Source of the DNA: Lepturacanthus savala
Taxonomy: Eukaryota; Chordata; Actinopteri; Scombriformes; Trichiuridae
Direction: 5' to 3'
Length of the DNA: 64,000 nucleotides
Assembly: GCA_030544235.1 (NCBI GenBank)
Contig: JARUPU010000029.1
Coordinates: 2,230,255-2,294,254, forward strand
Shown: positions 1-13,807 of the stretch, piece by piece
How the letters are laid out: the number at the start of each line of letters is the position of its first letter
Numbering within the stretch: position 1 is the first letter of the stretch
Position numbers and translations under genes: made by a program
The notes under the pieces: model-generated
What the model was told of the DNA's origin: nothing
Database searches by the model: none
What the model saw: the letters and a program-made list of their open reading frames with translations, nothing else

Positions 1-3000
1 ACCACATGAAAACAATAACTTTTCCACGTGAATTTCTGATCCAAAACTATACCATTTTCCATATAGTAAATGGTAAATAAGATTTTCTGTAAAAATATTG
101 TACTGATTTAGGCCTACATAGCTTTTTGTCTTTTTGTGCTCTTCAGACCGAGAGAATGCATATGGAGCAATAAAAACTTTAAAACACAAACCACATGAAA
201 ACAATAGCTTTTTCAGGTGAATTTCTGATCCAAAACTATACCATTTCACATAAAGTAAAAGGTAAATAAGATTTTCTGTAAAAATATTGTACTGATTTAG
301 GCCTACATAGCTTTTTGTCTTTTTGTGCTCTTCAGACCGAGAGAATGCATATGGAGCAATAAAAACTTTAAAACACAAACCACATGAAAACAATAGCTTT
401 TCCAGGTGAATTTCTGATCCAAAACTATACCATTTCACATAAAGTAAAAGGTAAATAAGATTTGCTGTAAAAATATTGTACTGATTTAGGCCTACATAGC
501 TTTTTGTCTTTTTGTGCTCTTCAGACCGAGAGAATGCATATGGAGCAATAAAAACTTTAAAACACAAACCACATGAAAACAATAACTTTTCCACGTGAAT
601 TTCTGATCCAAAACTATACCATTTTCCATATAGTAAATGGTAAATAAGATTTTCTGTAAAAATATTGTACTGATTTAGGCCTACATAGCTTTTTGTCTTT
701 TTGTGCTCTTCAGACCGAGAGAATGCATATGGAGCAATAAAAACTTTAAAACACAAACCACATGAAAACAATAGCTTTTTCAGGTGAATTTCTGATCCAA
801 AACTATACCATTTCACATAAAGTAAAAGGTAAATAAGATTTTCTGTAAAAATATTGTACTGATTTAGGCCTACATAGCTTTTTGTCTTTTTGTGCTCTTC
901 AGACCGAGATAATGCATATGGAGCAATAAAAATTTAAAACACAAACCACATGAAAACAATAACTTTTCCAGGTGAATTTCTGATCCAAAACTATACCATT
1001 TCACATAAAGTAAAAGGTAAATAAGATTTTCTGTAAAAATATTGTACTGATTTAGGCCTACATAGCTTTTTGTCTTTTTGTGCTCTTCAGACCGAGAGAA
1101 TGCATATGGAGCAATAAAAACTTTAAAACACAAACCACATGAAAACAATAGCTTTTCCAGGTGAATTTCTGATCCAAAACTATACCATTTCACATAAAGT
1201 AAAAGGTAAATAAGATTTACTGTAAAAATATTGTACTGATTTAGGCCTACATAGCTTTTTGTCTTTTTGTGCTCTTCAGACCGAGAGAATGCATATGGAG
1301 CAATAAAAACTTTAAAACACAAACCACATGACAACAATAACTTTTCCACGTGAATTTCTGATCCAAAACTATACCATTTTACATATAGTAAATGGTAAAT
1401 AAGATTTTCTGTAAAAATATTGTACTGATTTAGGCCTACATAGCTTTTTGTCTTTTTGTGCTCTTCAGACCGAGAGAATGCATATGGAGCAATAAAAACT
1501 TTAAAACACAAACCACATGAAAACAATAACTTTTCCACGTGAATTTCTGATCCAAAACTATACCATTTTCCATATAGTAAATGGTAAATAAGATTTTCTG
1601 TAAAAATATTGTACTGATTTAGGCCTACATAGCTTTTTGTCTTTTTGTGCTCTTCAGACCGAGAGAATGCATATGGAGCAATAAAAACTTTAAAACACAA
1701 ACCACATGAAAACAATAGCTTTTCCAGGTGAATTTCTGATCCAAAACTATACCATTTCACATAAAGTAAAAGGTAAATAAGATTTACTGTAAAAATATTG
1801 TACTGATTTAGGCCTACATAGCTTTTTGTCTTTTTGTGCTCTTCAGACCGAGAGAATGCATATGGAGCAATAAAAACTTTAAAACACAAACCACATGAAA
1901 ACAATAACTTTTCCACGTGAATTTCTGATCCAAAATTATACCATTTTCCATATAGTAAATGGTAAATAAGATTTTCTGTAAAAATATTGTACTGATTTAG
2001 GCCTACATAGCTTTTTGTCTTTTTGTGCTCTTCAGACCGAGAGAATGCATATGGAGCAATAAAAACTTTAAAACACAAACCACATGAAAACAATAGCTTT
2101 TTCAGGTGAATTTCTGATCCAAAACTATACCATTTCACATAAAGTAAAAGGTAAATAAGATTTTCTGTAAAAATATTGTACTGATTTAGGCCTACATAGC
2201 TTTTTGTCTTTTTGTGCTCTTCAGACCGAGATAATGCATATGGAGCAATAAAAATTTAAAACACAAACCACATGAAAACAATAACTTTTCCAGGTGAATT
2301 TCTGATCCAAAACTATACCATTTCACATAAAGTAAAAGGTAAATAAGATTTTCTGTAAAAATATTGTACTGATTTAGGCCTGCATAGCTTTTTGTCTTTT
2401 TGTGCTCTTCAGACCGAGAGAATGCATATGGAGCAATAAAAACTTTAAAACACAAACCACATGAAAACAATAGCTTTTCCAGGTGAATTTCTGATCCAAA
2501 ACTATACCATTTCACATAAAGTAAAAGGTAAATAAGATTTACTGTAAAAATATTGTACTGATTTAGGCCTACATAGCTTTTTGTCTTTTTGTGCTCTTCA
2601 GACCGAGAGAATGCATATGGAGCAATAAAAACTTTAAAACACAAACCACATGAAAACAATAACTTTTCCATGTGAATTTCTGATCCAAAACTATACCATT
2701 TCACATAAAGTAAAAGGTAAATAAGATTTTCTGTAAAAATATTGTACTGATTTAGGCCTACATAGCTTTTTGTCTTTTTGTGCTATTCAGACCGAGAGAA
2801 TGCATATGGAGCAATAAAAACTTTAAAACACAAACCACATGACAACAATAACTTTTCCACGTGAATTTCTGATCCAAAACTATACCATTTTACATATAGT
2901 AAATGGTAAATAAGATTTTCTGTAAAAATATTGTACTGATTTAGGCCTACATAGCTTTTTGTCTTTTTGTGCTCTTCAGACCGAGAGAATGCATATGGAG

Positions 3001-3946
3001 CAATAAAAACTTTAAAACACAAACCACATGAAAACAATAGCTTTTCCAGGTGAATTTCTGATCCAAAACTATACCATTTCACATAAAGTAAAAGGTAAAT
3101 AAGATTTTCTGTAAAAATATTGTACTGATTTAGGCCTACATAGCTTTTTGTCTTTTTGTGCTCTTCCGACCGAGAGAATGCATATGGAGCAATAAAAACT
3201 TTAAAACACAAACCACATGAAAACAATAGCTTTTCCAGGTGAATTTCTGATCCAAAACTATACCATTTTACATATAGTAAAAGGTAAATAAGATTTTCTG
3301 TAAAAATATTGTACTGATTTAGGCCTACATAGCTGTTTGTCTTTTTGTGCTCTTCCGACCGAGAGAATGCATATGGAGCAATAAAAACTTTAAAACACAA
3401 ACCACATGAAAACAATAACTTTTCCAGGTGAATTTCTGATCCAAAACTATACCATTTCACATAAAGTAAAAGGTAAATAAGATTTTCTGTAAAAATATTG
3501 TACTGATTTAGGCCTACATAGCTTTTTGTCTTTTTGTGCTCTTCAGACCGAGAGAATGCATATGGAGCAATAAAAACTTTAAAACACAAACCACATGAAA
3601 ACAATAACTTTTCCAGGTGAATTTCTGATCCAAAACTATACCATTTCACATAAAGTAAAAGGTAAATAAGATTTTCTGTAAAAATATTGTACTGATTTAG
3701 GCCTACATAGCTTTTTGTCTTTTTGTGCTCTTCCGACCGAGAGAATGCATATGGAGCAATAAAAACTTTAAAACACAAACCACATGAAAACAATAGCTTT
3801 TCCAGGTAAATTTCTGATCCAAAACTATACCATTTTACATATAGTAAATGGTGAATGAGATTTTCTGTAAAAATATTGTACTGATTTAGGCCTACATAGC
3901 TTTTTATCTTTTTGGGCTCTTCAGACCGAGATAATGCATATGGAGC

Positions 3947-5816
3947 AATATAAAACACAAACCACATGAAAACAATAGCTTTTCCAGGTGAATTTCTGAT
4001 CCAAAACTATACCATTTTACATTTAGTAAAATGTAAATAAGATTTTCTGTAAAAATATTGTACTGATTTAGGCCTACATAGCTTTTTGTCTTTTTGTGCT
4101 CTTCAGACCGAGAGAATGCATATGGAGCAATAAAAACTTTAAAACACAAAGCACATGAAAACAATAACTTTTCCAGGTGAATTTCTGATCCAAAACTATA
4201 CCATTTCACATAAAGTAAAAGGTAAATAAGATTTTCTGTAAAAATATTGTACTGATTTAGGCCTACATAGCTTTTTGTCTTTTTGTGCTCTTCCGACCGA
4301 GAGAATGCATATGGAGCAATAAAAACTTTAAAACACAAACCACATGAAAACAATAGCTTTTCCAGGTAAATTTCTGATCCAAAACTATACCATTTTACAT
4401 ATAGTAAATGGTGAATGAGATTTTCTGTAAAAATATTGTACTGATTTAGGCCTACATAGCTTTTTATCTTTTTGGGCTCTTCAGACCGAGATAATGCATA
4501 TGGAGCAATATAAAACACAAACCACATGAAAACAATAGCTTTTCCAGGTGAATTTCTGATCCAAAACTATACCATTTTACATTTAGTAAAATGTAAATAA
4601 GATTTTCTGTAAAAATATTGTACTGATTTAGGCCTACATAGCTTTTTGTCTTTTTGTGCTCTTCAGACCGAGAGAATGCATATGGAGCAATAAAAACTTT
4701 AAAACACAAACCACATGAAAACAATAACTTTTCCAGGTGAATTTCTGATCCAAAACTATACCATTTCACATAAAGTAAAAGGTAAATAAGATTTTCTGTA
4801 AAAATATTGTACTGATTTAGGCCTACATAGCTTTTTGTCTTTTTGTGCTCTTCAGACCGAGAGAATGCATATGGAGCAATAAAAACTTTAAAACACAAAC
4901 CACATGAAAACAATAACTTTTCCAGGTGAATTTCTGATCCAAAACTATACCATTTCACATAAAGTAAAAGGTAAATAAGATTTTCTGTAAAAATATTGTA
5001 CTGATTTAGGCCTACATAGCTTTTTGTCTTTTTGTGCTCTTCCGACCGAGAGAATGCATATGGAGCAATAAAAACTTTAAAACACAAACCACATGAAAAC
5101 AATAGCTTTTCCAGGTAAATTTCTGATCCAAAACTATACCATTTTACATATAGTAAATGGTGAATGAGATTTTCTGTAAAAATATTGTACTGATTTAGGC
5201 CTACATAGCTTTTTATCTTTTTGGGCTCTTCAGACCGAGATAATGCATATGGAGCAATATAAAACACAAACCACATGAAAACAATAGCTTTTCCAGGTGA
5301 ATTTCTGATCCAAAACTATACCATTTTACATTTAGTAAAATGTAAATAAGATTTTCTGTAAAAATATTGTACTGATTTAGGCCTACATAGCTTTTTGTCT
5401 TTTTGTGCTCTTCAGACCGAGAGAATGCATATGGAGCAATAAAAACTTTAAAACACAAAGCACATGAAAACAATAACTTTTCCAGGTGAATTTCTGATCC
5501 AAAACTATACCATTTCACATAAAGTAAAAGGTAAATAAGATTTTCTGTAAAAATATTGTACTGATTTAGGCCTACATAGCTTTTTGTCTTTTTGTGCTCT
5601 TCCGACCGAGAGAATGCATATGGAGCAATAAAAACTTTAAAACACAAACCACATGAAAACAATAGCTTTTCCAGGTAAATTTCTGATCCAAAACTATACC
5701 ATTTTACATATAGTAAATGGTGAATGAGATTTTCTGTAAAAATATTGTACTGATTTAGGCCTACATAGCTTTTTATCTTTTTGGGCTCTTCAGACCGAGA
5801 TAATGCATATGGAGCA
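3947..5816. repeat. Higher-order repeat, 1,309-bp period
   Basis: The 7-bp-deleted unit variant occurs at 3,947, 4,507, 5,256 and 5,816. Spacings are 560, 749 and 560, so the pattern 560+749 recurs with a 1,309-bp period (seven units, two of them short). Diagnostic substitutions such as the CACAAAG variant travel with the block. This shows block duplication inside the satellite. Confidence 0.8.
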
Positions 5817-8800
5817 ATATAAAACACAAACCACATGAAAACAATAGCTTTTCCAGGTGAATTTCTGATCCAAAACTATACCATTTTACATTTAGTAAAA
5901 TGTAAATAAGATTTTCTGTAAAAATATTGTACTGATTTAGGCCTACATAGCTTTTTGTCTTTTTGTGCTCTTCAGACCGAGAGAATGCATATGGAGCAAT
6001 AAAAACTTTAAAACACAAAGCACATGAAAACAATAACTTTTCCAGGTGAATTTCTGATCCAAAACTATACCATTTTACATATAGTAAAAGGTAAATAAGA
6101 TTTTCTGTAAAAATATTGTACTGATTTAGGCCTACATAGCTTTTTGTCTTTTTGTGCTCTTCAGACCGAGAGAATGCATATGGAGCAATGAAAACTTTAA
6201 AACACAAACCACATGAAAATAATAACTTTTCCAGGTGAATTTCTGATCCAAAACTATACCATTTACATAAAGTAAAAGGTAAATAAGATTTTCTGTAAAA
6301 ATATTGTACTGATTTAGGCCTACATAGCTTTTTGTCTTTTTGTGCTCTTCAGACCGAGAGAATGCATATGGAGCAATAAAAACTTTAAAACACAAACCAC
6401 ATGAAAACAATAGCTTTTCCAGGTGAATTTCTGATCCAAAACTATACCATTGTACATATAGTAAAAGGTAAATAAGATTTTCTATAAAAATATTGTACTG
6501 ATTTAGGCCTACATAGCTTTTTGTCTTTTTGTGCTCTTCCGACCGAGAGAATGCATATGGAGCAATAAAAACTTTAAAACACAAACCACATGAAAACAAT
6601 AGCTTTTCCAGGTGAATTTCTGATCCAAATCTATACCATTTTACATAAAATAAAAGGTAAATAAGAATTTCTGTAAAAATATTGTACTGATTTAGGCCTA
6701 CATAGCTTTTTGTCTTTTTGTGCTCTTCAGACCGAGAGAATGCATATGGAGCAATAAAATCTTTAAAACACAAACCACCTGAAAACAATAGCTGTTCCAG
6801 GTGAATTTCTGATCCAAAACTATACCATTTTACATAAAGTAAAAGGTAAATAAGATTTTCTGTAAAAATATTGTACTGATTTAGGCCTACATAGCGTTTT
6901 GTCTTTTTGTGTTCTTCAGACCGAGAGAATGCATATGGAGCAATAAAAACTTTAAAACACAAACCACATGAAAACAATAGCTTTTCCAGGTAAATTTCTG
7001 ATCCAAAACTATACCATTTTACATATAGTAAATGGTGAATGAGATTTTCTGTAAAAATATTGTACTGATTTAGGCCTACATAGCTTTTTATCTTTTTGGG
7101 CTCTTCAGACCGAGATAATGCATATGGAGCAATATAAAACACAAACCACATGAAAACAATAGCTTTTCCAGGTGAATTTCTGATCCAAAACTATACCAGT
7201 TTACATTTAGTAAAATGTAAATAAGATTTTCTGTAAAAATATTGTACTGATTTAGGCCTACATAGCGTTTTGTCTTTTTGTGTCCTTCAGACCGAGAGAA
7301 TGCATATGGAGCAATAAAAACTTTAAAACACAAACCACATGAAAACAATAGCTTTTCCAGGTAAATTTCTGATCCAAAACTATACCATTTTACATATAGT
7401 AAAAGGTAAATAAGATTTTCTGTAAAAGTATTGTACTGATTTAGGCCTACATAGCTTTTTGTCTTTTTGTGCTCTTCAGACCGAGATAATGCATATGGAG
7501 CAATATAAAACACAAACCACATGAAAACAATAGCTTTTCCAGGTGAATTTCTGATCCAAAACTATACCATTTTACATTTAGTAAAATGTAAATAAGATTT
7601 TCTGTAAAAATATTGTACTGATTTAGGCCGACATAGCTTTTTGTCTTTTTGTGCTCTTCAGACCGATAGAATGCATATGGAGCAATAAAAACTTTAAAAC
7701 ACAAAGCACATGAAAACAATAACTTTTCCAGGTGAATTTCTGATCCAAAACAATACCATTTCACATAAAGTAAAAGGTAAATAAGATTTTCTATAAAAAT
7801 ATTGTACTGATTTAGGCCTACATAGCTTTTTGTCTTTTTGTGCTCTTCCGACTGAGAGAATGCATATGGAGCAATAAAAACTTTAAAACACAAACCACAT
7901 GAAAACAATAGCTTTTCCAGGTGAATTTCTGACCCAAAACTATACCATTTTACATATAGTAAAAGGTAAATAAGATTTTCTGTAAAAATATTGTACTGAT
8001 TTAGGCCTACATAGCTTTTTATCTTTTTGTGCTCTTCAGACCGAGAGAATGCATATGGAGCAATAAAAACTTTAAAACACAAACCACATGAAAACAATAA
8101 CTTTTCCAGGTGAATTTCTGATCCAAAACTATACCATTTCACATAAAGTAAAAGGTAAATAAGATTTTCTGTAAAAATATTGTACTGATTTAGGCCTACA
8201 TAGCTTTTTGTCTTTTTGTGCTCTTCCGACCGAGAGAATGCATATGGAGCAATAAAAACTTTAAAACACAAACCACATGAAAACAATAACTTTTCCATGT
8301 GCATTTCTGATCCAAAACTATACCATTTCACATAAAGTAAAAGTTAAATAAGATTTTCTATAAAAAATATTGTACTGATTTAGGCCTACATAGCGTTTTG
8401 TCTTTTTGTGTTCTTCAGACCGAGAGAATGCATATGGAGCAATAAAAACTTTAAAACACAAACCACATGAAAACAATAGCTTTTCCAGGTAAATTTCTGA
8501 TCCAAAACTATACCATTTTACATATAGTAAATGGTGAATGAGATTTTCTGTAAAAATATTGTACTGATTTAGGCCTACATAGCTTTTTATCTTTTTGGGC
8601 TCTTCAGACCGAGATAATGCATATGGAGCAATATAAAACACAAACCACATGAAAACAATAGCTTTTCCAGGTGAATTTCTGATCCAAAACTATACCATTT
8701 TACATTTAGTAAAATGTAAATAAGATTTTCTGTAAAAATATTGTACTGATTTAGGCCTACATAGCTTTTTGTCTTTTTGTGCTCTTCAGACCGAGAGAAT

Positions 8801-10317
8801 GCATATGGAGCAATAAAAACTTTAAAACACAAAGCACATGAAAACAATAACTTTTCCAGGTGAATTTCTGATCCAAAACTATACCATTTTACATATAGTA
8901 AAAGGTAAATAAGATTTTCTGTAAAAATATTGTACTGATTTAGGCCTACATAGCTTTTTGTCTTTTTGTGCTCTTCAGACCGAGAGAATGCATATGGAGC
9001 AATAAAAACTTTAAAACACAAACCACATGAAAACAATAACTTTTCCAGGTGAATTTCTGATCCAAAACTATACCATTTCACATAAAGTAAAAGGTAAATA
9101 AGATTTTCTGTAAAAATATTGTACTGATTTAGGCCTACATAGCTTTTTGTCTTTTTGTGCTCTTCAGACCGAGAGAATGCATATGGAGCAATAAAAACTT
9201 TAAAACACAAACCACATGAAAACAATAGCTTTTCCAGGTGAATTTCTGATCCAAAACTATACCATTGTACATATAGTAAAAGGTAAATAAGATTTTCTAT
9301 AAAAATATTGTACTGATTTAGGCCTACATAGCTTTTTGTCTTTTTGTGCTCTTCCGACCGAGAGAATGCATATGGAGCAATAAAAACTTTAAAACACAAA
9401 CCACATGAAAACAATAGCTTTTCCAGGTGAATTTCTGATCCAAATCTATACCATTTTACATAAAGTAAAAGGTAAATAAGAATTTCTGTAAAAATATTGT
9501 ACTGATTTAGGCCTACATAGCTTTTTGTCTTTTTGTGCTCTTCAGACCGAGAGAATGCATATGGAGCAATAAAATCTTTAAAACACAAACCACCTGAAAA
9601 CAATAGCTGTTCCAGGTGAATTTCTGATCCAAAACTATACCATTTTACATAAAGTAAAAGGTAAATAAGATTTTCTGTAAAAATATTGTACTGATTTAGG
9701 CCTACATAGCGTTTTGTCTTTTTGTGTTCTTCAGACCGAGAGAATGCATATGGAGCAATAAAAACTTTAAAACACAAACCACATGAAAACAATAGCTTTT
9801 CCAGGTAAATTTCTGATCCAAAACTATACCATTTTACATATAGTAAATGGTGAATAAGATTTTCTGTAAAAATATTGTACTGATTTAGGCCTACATAGCT
9901 TTTTATCTTTTTGGGCTCTTCAGACCGAGATAATGCATATGGAGCAATATAAAACACAAACCACATGAAAACAATAGCTTTTCCAGGTGAATTTCTGATC
10001 CAAAACTATACCATTTTACATTTAGTAAAATGTAAATAAGATTTTCTGTAAAAATATTGTACTGATTTAGGCCTACATAGCGTTTTGTCTTTTTGTGTTC
10101 TTCAGACCGAGAGAATGCATATGGAGCAATAAAAACTTTAAAACACAAACCACATGAAAACAATAGCTTTTCCAGGTAAATTTCTGATCCAAAACTATAC
10201 CATTTTACATATAGTAAAAGGTAAATAAGATTTTCTGTAAAAATATTGTACTGATTTAGGCCTACATAGCTTTTTGTCTTTTTGTGCTCTTCAGACCGAG
10301 ATAATGCATATGGAGCA
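5816..10317. repeat. Higher-order repeat, about 2,815-bp period
   Basis: Short-unit markers at 5,816, 7,131 and 7,502 recur at 8,630, 9,946 and 10,317, and the unusual CCACCTG variant at 6,775 recurs at 9,590. All offsets are 2,814-2,815 bp. A partial third block follows, with short units at 10,688 and the CCACCTG variant again at 11,270. This is a 15-unit block duplicated by unequal exchange or a similar process. Confidence 0.8.
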
Positions 10318-11989
10318 ATATAAAACACAAACCACATGAAAACAATAGCTTTTCCAGGTGAATTTCTGATCCAAAACTATACCATTTTACATTTAGTAAA
10401 ATGTAAATAAGATTTTCTGTAAAAATATTGTACTGATTTAGGCCGACATAGCTTTTTGTCTTTTTGTGCTCTTCAGACCGAGAGAATGCATATGGAGCAA
10501 TAAAAACTTTAAAACACAAAGCACATGAAAACAATAACTTTTCCAGGTGAATTTCTGATCCAAAACTATACCATTTTACATATAGTAAAAGGTAAACAAG
10601 ATTTTCTGTAAAAATATTGTACTGATTTAGGCCTACATAGCTTTTTGTCTTTTTGTGCTCTTCAGACCGAGATAATGCATATGGAGCAATATAAAACACA
10701 AACCACATGAAAACAATAGCTTTTCCAGGTGAATTTCTGATCCAAAACTATACCATTTTACATTTAGTAAAATGTAAATAAGATTTTCTGTAAAAATATT
10801 GTACTGATTTAGGCCGACATAGCTTTTTGTCTTTTTGTGCTCTTCAGACCGAGAGAATGCATATGGAGCAATAAAAACTTTAAAACACAAACCACATGAA
10901 AACAATAGCTTTTCCAGGTGAATTTCTGATCCCAAACTATACCATTGTACATATAGTAAAAGGTAAATAAGATTTTCTATAAAAATATTGTACTGATTTA
11001 GGCCTACATAGCTTTTTGTCTTTTTGTGCTCTTCCGACCGAGAGAATGCATATGGAGCAATAAAAACTTTAAAACACAAACCACATGAAAACAATAGCTT
11101 TTCCAGGTGAATTTCTGATCCAAATCTATACCATTTTACATAAAGTAAAAGGTAAATAAGAATTTCTGTAAAAATATTGTACTGATTTAGGCCTACATAG
11201 CTTTTTGTCTTTTTGTGCTCTTCAGACTGAGAGAATGCATATGGAGCAATAAAATCTTTAAAACACAAACCACCTGAAAACAATAGCTGTTCCAGGTGAA
11301 TTTCTGATCCAAAACTATACCATTTTACATAAAGTAAAAGGTAAATAAGATTTTCTTTAAAAATATTGTACTGATTTAGGCCTACATAGTTTTTTATCTT
11401 TTTGTGCTCTTCAGACCGAGAGAATGCATATGGAGCAATAAAAACTTTAAAACACAAACCACATGAAAACAAAAAGCTTTTCCATGTGAATTGCTGATCC
11501 AAAACTATACCATTTCACGTAAAGTAAAAGGTAAATAAGATTTTCTGTAAAAATATTGTACTGATTTAGGCCTACATAGCTTTTTGTCTTTTTGTGCTCT
11601 TCAGACCGAGAGAATGCATATAGAGCAATAAAAAACTTTAAAACACAAACCACATGACAACAATAGCTTTTCCAGGTGAATTTCTGATCCAAAACTATAC
11701 AATTTCACATAGAGTAAAAGGTAAATACGATTTTCTGTAAAAATATTTCACTGATTTAGACGTACATGGCTTTTTACCTCATTGTGCTCTTCCCACCGAG
11801 AGAATGCATATGGAGCAATAAAAACTTTAAAACACAAACCACATGAAATCAATAGCTTTTCCAGGTGAATTTCTGATCCAAAACTATACCATTTTACATA
11901 TAGTAAATGGTAAATGAGATTTTTTGTAAAAAATATTGTACTGATTTAGACCTACATAGCTTTTTATCTTTTTGTGCTCTTCAGACCGA

Positions 11990-13167
11990 AATCAGTACAA
12001 TATTTTTACAGAAAATCTCATTTACCTCTTACTATATGTAAAATGGTATAGTTTTGGATTAGAAATTCACCTGGAAAAGCTATTGTTTTCATGTGGTTCA
12101 TGTTTTAAACTTTGTATGGCACCATAAGCATTCTCTCGGTCGGAAGAGCCCAATAAGATAAAAAGGCTTGTAGGCCTAAATCAGTGCAATATATTTACAG
12201 AAAATCTCCTTTACCTTTTATTTATGTAAAATGGTATAGTTTTGAATTAGAAATTCACATGGGAAAGCTATTGTTTTCATGTGGTTTGTGTTTTAAAGCT
12301 TTTATTGCTCCATATGCATTCTCTCGGTCGGAAGGGCACAATAAGATCAAAAGCGAAGTACATCTAAATGAGTGAAATATTTTTACAGAAAATCTTATTT
12401 ACCTTTTACTTTATGTGAAATGCTATAGTTTGGGATTAGAAATTCACCTGGGAAAGCTATTGTTTTCATGTGGTTCATCTTTTAACGTTTTTATTGCTCT
12501 ATAAGCATTGTCTCGGTTAGAAGAGCACAATAAGATAAAAAGCGATGTACGTCTAAATCAGTGAAATATTTTTACAGAAAATCTTGTTTACCTTTGATTT
12601 TATGTACAATGGTATAGTTTTGGTTTAAGAATTCACCTGGGAAAGCTATTGTTTTCATGTGGTTCGTGTTTTAAAGTTTTTATTGCTCCATATGCATTCT
12701 CTCGGTCGGAAGAGCACAATGAGGTAAAAAACGATGCACGTCGAAATCAGTGAAATATTTTTTACAGAAAATCTTGTTTACCTTTTACTTTAAGTGAAAT
12801 GGTATAGTTTTGGATTAGAAATTCACCTGGAAAAGCTATTGTTTTCATGTGGTTTGTCTTTTAAAGTTTTTATTGCTCCATATGCATTCTCTCAGTCGGA
12901 AGAGCACAACAAGATAAAAAGCGATGTACGTCTAAATCAGTGAAATATTTTTACAGAAAATCTTGTTTACCTTTTACTTTATGTAAAATGGTATAGTTTT
13001 GGATTAGAAATTCACCTGGGAAAGCTATTGTTTTCATGTGGTTCATGTTTTAAAGTTTTTATGGCTCCAGAATCTTTCTTTCAGTCTGAAGAGCACAATA
13101 AGATAGTAAGCTATGTCGGCCTAATCAGTGCAATATTTTTTACAGAAAATCTTATTTACCTTTTATT
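11990..13167 (+). repeat. Satellite array, inverted and diverged
   Basis: From 11,990 the same satellite family continues in reverse complement, about six units of roughly 187-189 bp. The junction reads ...TCAGACCGA then AATCAGTACAA..., an abrupt switch of strand inside the unit. These units differ from each other far more than the left-hand units, so this looks like an older edge of the array. Short plus-strand open frames here (12,184-12,375; 13,028-13,246) are the same satellite frame and not genes. Confidence 0.9.
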
Positions 13168-13800
13168 TCACTCCACATTTACATTCAGTCTGAAATTAAA
13201 TTGCTTGTCATCATTGACATTACATAAAAAAATGGTGATTAAATGATTACTAAAAAATTCTATCTATAAAAAAATATATTTTCAATCACATATTTAAAAA
13301 CAGTATTTCACAGCATTAATAACCAAATAATTTCAGAGGTTCAGTTAAAGGTGCTTCAATGTCTCCAATCCAGTGCTGTTTAAAGTAGTTCAGACATGTC
13401 GTTCAAACCTTGTCCTTGGTTGTTGTCCAGCTAGGGGGGTGGTGTGTGTTTGGGGGGGTTCAGGGTATCAGTGAGTGTGTGTGTGGGGGGATTCAGTCCA
13501 CTTGAAGCCCTACAGCTTGTAAAACCTGTTGATCATAGTGAAGGGTGGAGTGGGTCTTTGATGGTGGAGGTAGCTGTGTGAATGCATTGCTGTTGGTAGA
13601 GCGCCATCAGGATGAGACAGGAGCAGCAACGGTTCTGTAGGCAGTCTTCATCAGTCCTAATTGGCTGTTTTTGTTGTCCATGGAAACTACAGCTCCTGAA
13701 CCAGGAAGTGATGTTGTCGGTCAGGATGCTGTCAGTGGAGCCGCTGTAGAAGGCGGTAAAGTGAGGAGACCAGTTACTATCAATGACCATTAAAATTCTT
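13008..13800. repeat. Segmental duplication, copy A (deleted)
   Basis: This stretch is nearly identical to 13,808-15,164: a satellite unit followed by about 630 bp of unique-looking sequence. Copy A lacks what is 13,969-14,528 in copy B; the join falls in a shared ATTT, a microhomology-type deletion. An 85-codon minus-strand open frame occurs in both copies (13,533-13,790 and 14,898-15,155), but I recognise nothing in it. Confidence 0.85.
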
Positions 13801-13807
13801 GCATTAA

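Larger units (their letters stand above)
1..11989 (-). repeat. 189-bp satellite array, main orientation
   Basis: About 63 head-to-tail copies of an AT-rich unit. The landmark CCACATG recurs at 2, 191, 380 and 569, giving an exact 189-bp period. Since 189 is 63 codons and one minus-strand frame has no stop, long open frames of repeated 63-residue blocks appear here. They break wherever a unit carries an indel: a 7-bp deletion (ten units, first near 3,947) or a 2-bp deletion (for example near 930 and 2,250). The frames look like a by-product of unit length, not genes: no variable non-repeat part, no visible promoter, and differences between units do not look coding-biased by eye. Units from about 11,400 to 11,989 are the most diverged, as is usual at array edges. 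The period is certain; a centromeric role is only a possibility. Confidence 0.97.

Noticed and set aside
870..11692. Long minus-strand open frames of repeated 63-residue blocks
   Set aside because: They are the satellite read in its open frame; they begin and end at indel-bearing units and have no unique sequence, promoter or splice context.
1..11989. CRISPR-like regular repeats
   Set aside because: No unique spacers; the whole 189-bp unit repeats, in a eukaryotic context with satellite behaviour.
13533..13790. 85-codon minus-strand frame, repeated at 14,898-15,155
   Set aside because: Duplicated only because the segment is duplicated; no recognisable motif and no start context to support it. 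Kept as a note in the duplication entries.
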